From a bacterium (lineage in GTDB: Bacteria > Patescibacteria > Paceibacteria > UBA9973 > UBA2103), in NCBI GenBank assembly GCA_021812925.1, contig JAKAMK010000030.1, forward strand, positions 1-9,173: a DNA stretch of 9,173 nucleotides, read 5' to 3'. Both the position numbers and the translations under genes were made by a program. Positions 1-5,002 of the stretch are shown one piece after another; positions within the stretch are counted from its first letter, which is position 1; every line of letters starts with the position of its first letter. The notes below the pieces were generated by a model. The model saw only the letters and a list, made by a program, of their open reading frames with translations. It did no database searches and was not told the DNA's origin.

Positions 1-2
1 AG

Positions 3-47
3 TACGTCGAAGGAGTGAAGGCAGAGCTCAAGCAGCGCATCGCATGA
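3..47 (+). CDS. C-terminal tail of an upstream protein (partial)
   Basis: The last 14 codons of a gene that begins before the window; the visible end reads YVEGVKAELKQRIA and stops at TGA 45-47. The stop overlaps the ATG of the next gene (ATGA at 44-47), the usual sign of translational coupling in one operon. The following gene is a glycosyltransferase, so another surface-glycan enzyme is a reasonable guess, but 14 residues do not identify a family. Confidence 0.6.
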   Translation, partial: YVEGVKAELKQRIA

Positions 48-1216
48 AGAAAATCCTCATATTCTCGCTCGCGTACTATCCGAGCCACGTCTCGGGCGCG
101 GAAGTCGCCATCAAGGAGATTACGGACCGCGTTTCTCCGGAAGACATCGAGTTCCATCTCATCACGCTCCTGTTCGATAAGGCAGCACCGCGCGAAGAGA
201 CTATCGGCCATGTGCACGTGTATCGCGTCGGATTCGGCGGCGTGTACCTCTCGAAGATCCTTTACGTGCCGCTCGCGGCGCTTAAGGCACGGGCGCTCCA
301 CGCGAAGCTCCGCTTCGATGCCCTCTGGAGCATGATGACCTACATGCTTTTCCCGGTCATGCTCGCCAAGTGGGTGGGCGTACGCGCGCCGCACATCCTC
401 ACGCTCGAGGACGGCGATCCATACGAGAAGGTGTTCGAGCGTCCTTTCATCCGCCCGTTTTCGTGGCTCCTCGATAACGGTTTTAAGTCAGCGAGCGCGG
501 TGCAAGCCATCTCGAAGTATCTCGCGACCTGGCCGGCCATGCGCGGCTACACGGGCGAGGTCGTCGTAATCCCGAATGGCGCGTCTATCCCCGTGACGCA
601 GACGTATCCGGAGGAGGAGCTCGCCGCGCTCAAGGAGAAGGTGGGCAAGAAGGAGGGCGATGTGTTCCTCATCACGGTCGGGCGCCTCGTGCACCAGAAG
701 GCGCAAGACATCGTCATCCGCGCACTCGCGCTCCTTCCGGCGAACGTGAAGTACCTGCTCGTCGGCGATGGCGCCCTTCGCGAGCAGTACGAAGCGCTCG
801 CGAAGGAGCTCGGGCTCGCGGCGCGCGTCGTGTTCGTGGGGCAGGTGGAGCGCACCGAGACCTCGAAGTACCGCAAGATTTCCGACATCTTCGTCATGCC
901 GAGCCGTTCGGAAGGGCAGGGCATCTCCTTCCTCTCGACCATGGCGGCGGGGCTTCCTATCATCGCCACGCAGGAGGGCGGCATCGCGGACTTCCTTTAC
1001 GACTGGAAGAAGAATCCCGAAGAGAAGCCGACCGGCTGGGCAGTAGACGTTGATTCGCCCGAGGGAATCGCCGAGGCCGTGCAAGACATCCTCGCCCACC
1101 CGGAGAAAGCGAGGGAGGCGGTCGCGAATGCTAAAACGCTTGTCGTCGAGCGCTACGACTGGGACAATGTCGCGCGCGACGTGCGCGGGAAGCTCTTCGG
1201 CAAGATACTTGATTAG
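44..1216 (+). CDS. GT4-type glycosyltransferase (GT-B fold)
   Basis: A 390-residue protein of the length usual for a retaining GT-B enzyme of family GT4, which moves a sugar from a nucleotide donor to an acceptor glycan or lipid at the inner face of the membrane. The N-terminal Rossmann-like domain starts with KKILIFSLAYYPSHVSGAE; the Gly-Ala-Glu at residues 18-20 is the acceptor-side loop typical of the family. The C-terminal donor domain starts near residue 208 (LITVGRLVHQKAQD) and holds VGDG at 240-243 and MPSRSEGQG near 285-293. The E-x7-E motif is altered: Glu290 is present, but the eighth following residue is Ser298, not Glu. The region AAGLPIIATQEGGIADF after it is well conserved. No signal peptide or membrane segment is seen. 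The start overlaps the preceding stop (ATGA) and has no clear Shine-Dalgarno. Donor and acceptor cannot be told from sequence. Confidence 0.9.
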   Translation: MKKILIFSLAYYPSHVSGAEVAIKEITDRVSPEDIEFHLITLLFDKAAPREETIGHVHVYRVGFGGVYLSKILYVPLAALKARALHAKLRFDALWSMMTYMLFPVMLAKWVGVRAPHILTLEDGDPYEKVFERPFIRPFSWLLDNGFKSASAVQAISKYLATWPAMRGYTGEVVVIPNGASIPVTQTYPEEELAALKEKVGKKEGDVFLITVGRLVHQKAQDIVIRALALLPANVKYLLVGDGALREQYEALAKELGLAARVVFVGQVERTETSKYRKISDIFVMPSRSEGQGISFLSTMAAGLPIIATQEGGIADFLYDWKKNPEEKPTGWAVDVDSPEGIAEAVQDILAHPEKAREAVANAKTLVVERYDWDNVARDVRGKLFGKILD

Positions 1217-1237
1217 TCTTTCATAGTGTGATTTAAT
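1209..1237 (+). promoter_or_regulatory. Predicted sigma-70-type promoter for the 225-aa orphan gene
   Basis: TTGATT at 1209-1214 (-35, 4 of 6 consensus) and TTTAAT at 1232-1237 (-10, 5 of 6) are separated by exactly 17 bases. The -35 overlaps the end of the upstream glycosyltransferase gene. Transcription would start near 1244, giving a leader of roughly 60 bases that contains the hairpin at 1243-1269. Prediction from sequence only. Confidence 0.5.
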
Positions 1238-1242
1238 AAATC

Positions 1243-1269
1243 CGGGACGGATGCGATGCATCCGTTTCG
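1243..1269 (+). promoter_or_regulatory. Leader hairpin upstream of the orphan gene
   Basis: ACGGATGC (1247-1254) and GCATCCGT (1258-1265) form a perfect 8-bp stem around the three-base loop GAT. Two G-U pairs and two G-C pairs extend it to 12 pairs (1243-1254 with 1258-1269). It lies between the predicted promoter and the Shine-Dalgarno, 20 bases ahead of AAGGAGGT. No T-run follows, so a terminator for the upstream gene is unlikely. An mRNA-stability element or a protein-binding leader is possible. Confidence 0.5.
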
Positions 1270-1288
1270 AGTTCTCACACAATTTGCC

Positions 1289-1296
1289 AAGGAGGT
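1289..1296 (+). promoter_or_regulatory. Consensus Shine-Dalgarno AAGGAGGT deciding the GTG start
   Basis: AAGGAGGT lies six bases before GTG 1303-1305, ideal spacing. It is the only full-consensus ribosome-binding site in the window, and it settles the non-ATG start of the 225-aa gene. Other genes here have weak or no such site, which suggests this protein is made at a higher or differently controlled level. Confidence 0.85.
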
Positions 1297-1302
1297 GGCA
1301 CA

Positions 1303-1980
1303 GTGTCACAGGCTTCGAGTACGGCCGAGACGCGTATCTCGGTAGCGAATCTGGCTCGGGTGTTCGGCAGAAACGAACTCCGAATCGGTGTCTTAAACTC
1401 TAAAGCCTACAACGAGAGGACATTCAGAATCCTCGAAGCGTTCGGTGGGGCCGCCTTCATCACGCGGGAGGGTCGTAAGCATGCCGAGGAGTATTTCGGC
1501 GCGCACGGCTTTCCTGAAGCGGATCCGGAAACGAAAAAGGTCGACGCACGGTTCATCGTGCCGACCCGGATGGTCGGTACCGTGGTCGAATGGTTTCGCA
1601 CGCCCCGGTACAAGGCATGCGAGATCGACCTGGCTCCTGAACTCACGAGCGAGCTCACCAAGAAGACGTTCGACGAGTTCGAGCCAATCCTGCTTCCGGA
1701 TGAAGTTGCACAACTGCGGCCGGTGTACCGTGAGACGGTGCTCCAGCCGCTCGCCTATCCGGCAAGCGACACGTCGTCACGGGCCCAAGCGAGCATCCCG
1801 ACGCAACGGATCTTCCACTTGCATGACGTGGAAGGCCCCGAGGAGATCCTTCGGAAAATCCTCGCTTCGCCGGTGACGTACAAGCTCGAGATTGCCGATC
1901 TGCGCACCACGAAAGGGGGTACGCAGCGCGGCAGGACGAGCGAGGGCACCGCTGTCGCCAACAACCTCTGGTATTACTAG
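1303..1980 (+). CDS. Unrecognised 225-aa protein in a stand-alone transcription unit
   Basis: I do not recognise this family. The GTG start is fixed by the consensus Shine-Dalgarno six bases upstream. The protein is soluble in appearance: no signal peptide, no membrane helix, many charged residues and one cysteine (in RYKACEID). Residues 10-90 look like a compact mixed alpha/beta region (ISVANLARVFGRNELRIGVL, then a stretch rich in Arg and Glu). Residues about 150-170 (YPASDTSSRAQASIPTQR) resemble a flexible linker, followed by a short segment around HLHDVEGPEEILRKIL and a Gly/Thr/Arg-rich tail ending NNLWYY. No catalytic motif could be named. The gene has its own promoter, leader hairpin, strong ribosome-binding site and terminator, so it is regulated apart from the glycosyltransferases on its left and the GIY-YIG gene on its right. 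Lineage-specific housekeeping protein or accessory protein are both open. Confidence 0.85.
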   Translation: MSQASSTAETRISVANLARVFGRNELRIGVLNSKAYNERTFRILEAFGGAAFITREGRKHAEEYFGAHGFPEADPETKKVDARFIVPTRMVGTVVEWFRTPRYKACEIDLAPELTSELTKKTFDEFEPILLPDEVAQLRPVYRETVLQPLAYPASDTSSRAQASIPTQRIFHLHDVEGPEEILRKILASPVTYKLEIADLRTTKGGTQRGRTSEGTAVANNLWYY

Positions 1981-1995
1981 CAGGCATTCGCCTGC
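1980..1995 (+). other. Small hairpin at the orphan gene stop codon
   Basis: GCAGGC (1980-1985) pairs perfectly with GCCTGC (1990-1995) around the loop ATTC, beginning at the last base of the TAG stop. It sits directly before the strong terminator at 1996-2035 and may simply add 3'-end stability. Confidence 0.35.
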
Positions 1996-2035
1996 ACGCC
2001 TCGGGAGCCGACTGGTTCCCGAGGCGTAATTTTTT
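1996..2035 (+). terminator. Strong rho-independent terminator
   Basis: ACGCCTCGGGA (1996-2006) pairs with TCCCGAGGCGT (2017-2027) without mismatch. Inside, GCC (2007-2009) and GGT (2014-2016) continue the stem with one G-U pair, leaving the tetraloop GACT. The stem has about 14 pairs and is followed by AATTTTTT (2028-2035). It ends the orphan-gene transcript and should insulate the GIY-YIG gene from read-through, implying a new promoter right after it. Confidence 0.92.
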
Positions 2036-2040
2036 CCAGG

Positions 2041-2046
2041 TATACT
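2041..2046 (+). promoter_or_regulatory. Candidate -10 box for a leaderless GIY-YIG transcript
   Basis: TATACT (5 of 6 consensus) comes right after the terminator. Seven bases separate it from ATG 2054-2056, so the expected transcription start falls on or just before that ATG. No -35 match is seen 17 bases upstream, where the terminator stem lies. The same -10/7-base/ATG layout occurs at 4990-5003. Confidence 0.45.
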
Positions 2047-2053
2047 TATGTCA

Positions 2054-2335
2054 ATGGACCCCGTTAGAAGTCGGCAGTGGTACGCTTACGTACTTGCAAG
2101 CAAGAAGACCGAGGGTTGGTACATCGGTTCAACTCGGGATATGCAAAAAAGACTTTTAGCACACAATTCCGGAGACAACCGTTCTACAGCTCATGGGAGG
2201 CCGTGGAAGTTGATTTATTGCGAGGTCAGTTTGCACCGGGATGATGCTCGTGCGCGAGAGAAATACCTCAAGTCAGGTCAGGGTCGGCGGTATCTTAAAA
2301 ACAGGCTAAAATCTTTTTTGCATGGAGACTTCTAA
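2054..2335 (+). CDS. Standalone GIY-YIG domain protein (putative nuclease, YhbQ/UPF0213-like)
   Basis: A 93-residue protein that is almost wholly one GIY-YIG domain. The GIY side is WYAYVL (residues 9-14), the YIG side is WYIGSTRD (22-29), the catalytic arginine is Arg33 in QKRLLAHN, and the metal-binding Glu is Glu69 in AREKYLKSGQGRRYL. Small single-domain members of this type are common in bacteria; their nuclease role is inferred from homology and cellular substrates are mostly unknown. Two in-frame ATGs exist, at 2048 and 2054. I chose 2054 because it lies seven bases after the TATACT box and leaves the domain intact; starting at 2048 would add only Met-Ser. The 3' end overlaps the next gene by 14 bases, so the two are probably co-transcribed, though no functional link is evident. 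Confidence 0.88.
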   Translation: MDPVRSRQWYAYVLASKKTEGWYIGSTRDMQKRLLAHNSGDNRSTAHGRPWKLIYCEVSLHRDDARAREKYLKSGQGRRYLKNRLKSFLHGDF

Positions 2336-3116
2336 CGGGGTGGACCCGTACGAATTTTGCGTAGAGAAAGCGCGCGAGGCGGGGGAGCTCGCGCTTAGTC
2401 AGCGCGGGAAGGAGCTCGAGGTCATGGAGAAAGGAGGCGACCCCAAAGACGTCGTCACGAACGTGGACCTCGCGGTGAACCGCACGCTCCTGACCGCCAT
2501 CCGTGAAGCGTTCCCGGACGACCGCATCTACTCAGAGGAAAGCGGTGGAGCCCAGAGCGCAGAGCGGCTCTGGGTTATTGATCCCATCGATGGTTCGGCG
2601 AACTTCTCACGCGGTATCCCGCATTTCGCGACCTGCATCGGTCTTCTCGAGCGCGGCGTGCCGACTGCGGGCGCGGTCTACAATCCGGTGACACGTGAGC
2701 TTTTCAGTTTCAGTCGAGGGAAGGGCGCGTTCTTGAATGGCGAGCCTATCAAGGTGTCGAGCGTGACCGAGCTTAAGAGCGCGCACGTATTCCTCCACGC
2801 AGGGCGCAAAGAGAGCGTGCGCGACTGGGGCGGAGAATCATACCGCCGGCTCCTTGGTGCCGCGAAGAAGACCAATAATTTCGCTTCTACGGCGCTCGAT
2901 ACGTGTTTCGTCGCCGCCGGCCGCATCGAGGCGAGCATCCATGGCACGATGTCCACGCTCGATATCGCGGCAGCCATCGGCATCCTCCGCGAAGCCGGCG
3001 GCGTGCTCTCCGACGCCCTTGGCGGGGAAGTGGCGCTCTCGAAAGAGCCGCAGCGCGTCTACACGGCGAACAATCCCGATATGCTCGAGCACGTGCGCAC
3101 ACTACTCGAAACTTAG
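2322..3116 (+). CDS. Inositol-monophosphatase-family phosphatase
   Basis: A 264-residue member of the Mg2+-dependent inositol monophosphatase superfamily (also CysQ- and fructose-bisphosphatase-like enzymes), which removes phosphate from small sugar or nucleotide phosphates in the cytosol. Metal-site motifs appear in order: Asp49 in TNVDL, Glu72-Glu73 in YSEESGG, DPIDGSANFSRGIP from Asp88 (with Asp91), and Asp214 in STLDIAAA. The last is normally WDxAAG; here Trp is replaced by Leu, while the metal-binding Asp is kept. Length is normal for the family. The ATG lies inside the end of the GIY-YIG gene (14-base overlap, different frame); a GTG at 2340 is an alternative start costing six residues. 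The TAG stop (3114-3116) shares bases with the stop of the convergent kinase-like gene. Near a glycosyltransferase cluster a sugar-phosphate substrate is plausible but unproven. Confidence 0.9.
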   Translation: METSNGVDPYEFCVEKAREAGELALSQRGKELEVMEKGGDPKDVVTNVDLAVNRTLLTAIREAFPDDRIYSEESGGAQSAERLWVIDPIDGSANFSRGIPHFATCIGLLERGVPTAGAVYNPVTRELFSFSRGKGAFLNGEPIKVSSVTELKSAHVFLHAGRKESVRDWGGESYRRLLGAAKKTNNFASTALDTCFVAAGRIEASIHGTMSTLDIAAAIGILREAGGVLSDALGGEVALSKEPQRVYTANNPDMLEHVRTLLET

Positions 3117-4210
3117 GAGAGCTGCTTGAGCGTGCGCTGGCGCGCCTTCTCTTCTTCCGACCGCAAGCTATCGCGCTCGCGTTCGTACGCGCGCACGACC
3201 TCGTCAGAAACCTCGCTGTCGTCGAGCACGCCGTCGAGCACCTTCGTCCAGAAGGCGATGCGCGCACGGGCGAGCGCCGCGACGTCGCCCTCCGTCTTCT
3301 CGGCTGACTGTGCGTAGAATTTGAGGAGGAAGCCGAGCTTGTAGACGCGCATGAGCCGGAGCGCGAGGTACTCCTCCGGCGTACGGTTCCTGCGCACATA
3401 CTCGAGGAGCGCTCGTTCAAGCGGCCGGTCGTAGAGCACCATGAAATTTATGAAGCGCGCCCAGCTCTCGTACTTATTGCCGAAGTGGAGCGCCGCGTAG
3501 TCGAGGAGATACACCGTGCCACCTGCGACGCGCAGGTTGTGGGGTACGAAATCGTCGTGGGTGAGGAAGTCGCCGTACTGCTCGATGGTCGCCTCGTGCT
3601 CCGTCATGAATGCCGCTGCGCGTGAGAATACCTTGTCGAGCGCCGGGTCTTCGGGGCATGCTTCGCGCGCTTCTTTCGCGAAGCACGCGAAGGCGGTCGT
3701 GTAATCACCGGCGTGCATCATGCCGAAGACCTTGCGGATAGCGCGGGTATGGCCGTAGGCAACGGCGTGCACGGATTCCTGGAGCTTCAAGGCGTCGAGC
3801 GCGAGCCGGAACTCTTCGCGCAGGTCGTGCTCGAGGAATCCTTTCTCCTCCGGGATGAACGCGGTTATGGCGAGCGTGAGCCCGTTCTTCTCCTCGTAGA
3901 GGAGTTCTTCTGGCGCAGGGAAGGCGCGATAGCTGAAGGGGAGTGTCGGAAGCGTGGTCCGGAGCCGGTGCTCATGCACTATCTCGCGCGCGCCGGTCGC
4001 GTTACTGCTTACCTTTATGATGACGCGCGCGCCGTCTTCCGCGCGCGTACCGACGAGCACGAGCTTCCTTCCTGAGAGGAGGAACCGCTCACCCGCGAGG
4101 TGCGGCTGCGAATCGTCGAGCGCGTAGCCGAGCGAGGCGAGTCGCTCACGCGCGCGCGTGAGCTCGTGCTCTTTGTAGGTCTCCCATTCGTGCTTGAAAT
4201 CACGCGCCAT
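3113..4210 (-). CDS. APH-fold kinase-like protein
   Basis: A 365-residue protein with signatures of the aminoglycoside/choline phosphotransferase (APH) fold. Lys66 in ARVIIKVSS matches the ATP-binding lysine, and Glu77/Glu80 in AREIVHEH match the helix-C glutamate. LTHDDFVPHN (216-225) fits HxDxxxxN with His218, Asp220 and Asn225, and LLDYAAL supplies the metal-binding Asp237. It is longer than usual APH proteins, with a helical, charged C-terminus (about 300-365). The chosen ATG at 4210 overlaps the end of the upstream half-glycosyltransferase by 11 bases; an upstream ATG at 4261 would add 17 residues that look like noise. The two genes form one operon. Members of this fold phosphorylate small hydroxyl compounds, including sugars and lipids; antibiotic resistance should not be assumed. 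Stop TAA (3115-3113) overlaps the convergent phosphatase stop, with no terminator between. Confidence 0.8.
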   Translation of the reverse strand: MARDFKHEWETYKEHELTRARERLASLGYALDDSQPHLAGERFLLSGRKLVLVGTRAEDGARVIIKVSSNATGAREIVHEHRLRTTLPTLPFSYRAFPAPEELLYEEKNGLTLAITAFIPEEKGFLEHDLREEFRLALDALKLQESVHAVAYGHTRAIRKVFGMMHAGDYTTAFACFAKEAREACPEDPALDKVFSRAAAFMTEHEATIEQYGDFLTHDDFVPHNLRVAGGTVYLLDYAALHFGNKYESWARFINFMVLYDRPLERALLEYVRRNRTPEEYLALRLMRVYKLGFLLKFYAQSAEKTEGDVAALARARIAFWTKVLDGVLDDSEVSDEVVRAYERERDSLRSEEEKARQRTLKQLS

Positions 4211-4739
4211 GGTGGAGGGCGTTAGCGAGGAGCGCGAGGTGTGCTTCCCAAGACTTCTCATACGCAGCGAGTTCCTCGGTGGGTTCGGGGTCGAGCGGCA
4301 GTATCTCAGGGCGCGGAAGCGGAAGTTCGGTGAATACGTGCTTCGCGCGCGCGAACGCGCGCGCCTCGAGCGCGCTCTTTGCGAGCACGGCGCGCTCGTG
4401 CGCCGCGCGGTCTGCGACGACGAAGAAGAGCGGCGTGCGAAGGGCGTACGAGACCGCGAGGGCCGGCAATTCGGTGGAGGCGCCGTTCACGACGAGCACG
4501 GCGTCTGCGCGCCGTGCTGCGCGGAAGAGCTGCCAGGTGAGCGCGATGAGGCGTACGAACCGCGAGCGGCGCTTGTCGACCGCATGCATGCGTACGCCCG
4601 GGATTGCCTCAGGAAGGTGCGCGTACGCCACCACCGAGACCTCGTGGTCTTTCGCGAGCCTCTGGGCGAGCTCTTTGGCATAGGGAGCCGGCTCCGCAAC
4701 CTCCGGGGGGTAGAGGGGGGTTGCTATGAGTATCCGCAT
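4200..4739 (-). CDS. Glycosyltransferase N-terminal half (GT4-like domain without donor domain)
   Basis: A 179-residue protein matching only the acceptor-side domain of a GT4 enzyme. It opens with MRILIATPLYPPEVAEP, closely like the start of the divergent full-length enzyme at 5003 (MKLVLATPLYPPEIGGP), but the Gly-Gly of that loop is Ala-Glu here. Strand/helix alternation continues to about residue 137 (ADAVLVVNG, TPLFFVVAD, AKHVF), followed by a proline-rich stretch (PLPRPEILPLDPEP) and a short helical tail. No C-terminal nucleotide-sugar domain or E-x7-E motif follows; the next gene is an APH-fold protein in another frame. It is therefore a domain remnant or a partner subunit rather than an active transferase. 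ATG 4739 is preferred; a GTG at 4757 would add MNTTFA but lies inside the palindromic element. The first codons hold two C6 runs. Confidence 0.75.
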   Translation of the reverse strand: MRILIATPLYPPEVAEPAPYAKELAQRLAKDHEVSVVAYAHLPEAIPGVRMHAVDKRRSRFVRLIALTWQLFRAARRADAVLVVNGASTELPALAVSYALRTPLFFVVADRAAHERAVLAKSALEARAFARAKHVFTELPLPRPEILPLDPEPTEELAAYEKSWEAHLALLANALHHGA

Positions 4740-4745
4740 GGCAAA

Positions 4746-4932
4746 GGTAGTGTTCACGGTATCACGTCAGGGCAAAACCCTGAAATTCCGAGCGAAACAC
4801 GAGCTGGAGGGTGAAGCGTATCGGGATACGCTGAGACCGAAGCGTGGTGTTGCAGCCGGAATTTCGGGGTTTTGGCTGACGAGTGATGCTTGGAGGGTCT
4901 TGCATATATACGATGATACCGTGAACACTGCC
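4746..4932. mobile_element. MITE-like palindromic element between divergent glycosyltransferase genes
   Basis: The ends are 19-bp inverted repeats with one mismatch: GG(T/C)AGTGTTCACGGTATCA at 4746-4764 and its complement at 4914-4932 (16 bp perfect, 4749-4764 with 4914-4929). Nested inside is a second, imperfect pair of about 25 bases (4766-4790 with 4857-4880; shared core AAAACCC(T/C)GAAATTCCG), and at the centre a perfect 8-bp hairpin (4815-4822 with 4825-4832). It has no transposase and fills most of the 263-base gap between divergent starts. The arrangement suits a non-autonomous miniature transposable element or a structured RNA. No clear target-site duplication was found, so mobility is inferred. 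The left end stops seven bases before the half-glycosyltransferase ATG, so it must supply or overlap that gene's promoter. Confidence 0.55.
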
Positions 4933-4989
4933 GAATCTAGCATGACTTTTATAACTCCCTGCATGGTCGCCAGGGTGCCTTTAAGCCGC

Positions 4990-4995
4990 TAAAAT
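4990..4995 (+). promoter_or_regulatory. Candidate -10 box for a leaderless glycosyltransferase operon
   Basis: TAAAAT (5 of 6 consensus) stands seven bases before ATG 5003-5005, the same distance as at the GIY-YIG gene. No good -35 is seen 17 bases upstream and no Shine-Dalgarno precedes ATG 5003. The -10 overlaps the alternative ATG at 4994, which argues for the 5003 start. Confidence 0.4.
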
Positions 4996-5002
4996 GGACC
5001 CT

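Noticed and set aside
1226..1280. GTGTGA...TCACAC half-sites in the orphan-gene leader as a CRP-type operator
   Set aside because: The half-sites are 43 bases apart, far from the 6-base spacing of a CRP site.
488..1309. Long antisense open frame (273 codons) opposite the first glycosyltransferase
   Set aside because: GC-rich, strongly codon-biased genes give long open frames on the opposite strand. The product is Arg/His/Leu-rich without motifs, while the + strand frame is a clear GT4 enzyme.
3659..3685. 9-bp inverted repeat TGCTTCGCG/CGCGAAGCA in the kinase-like gene
   Set aside because: Explained by the repeated Ala-Lys/Arg-Glu codons in FAKEAREA; no T-run, and the arms are short beside the palindromes reported.
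3113..4210. Antibiotic-resistance aminoglycoside phosphotransferase
   Set aside because: Only the general APH fold is supported; the catalytic loop and context do not match characterised resistance enzymes.
4344..4364. Alternating CG tract forming a 9-bp hairpin with an AA loop
   Set aside because: Arises from Ala-Arg repeats written with GC-ending codons; short and expected in this composition.
4696..4724. Two G6 runs flanked by GCAACC/GGTTGC near the start of the half-glycosyltransferase, as a phase-variation tract or G-quadruplex
   Set aside because: Six-base runs are short for slippage switching, only two G-runs are present (four are needed for an intramolecular quadruplex), and the frame is open; explained by Pro codons in TPLYPPE.
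4767..4964. Open frame of 65 codons on the - strand across the same region
   Set aside because: Like the opposite frame, it is a by-product of the palindrome; no start signal and an implausible composition.
4726..4992. Open frame of 88 codons on the + strand across the divergent intergenic region
   Set aside because: It starts inside the opposite glycosyltransferase gene and consists mostly of the palindromic element; the residues look like a translated inverted repeat, with no ribosome-binding site and no recognisable family.
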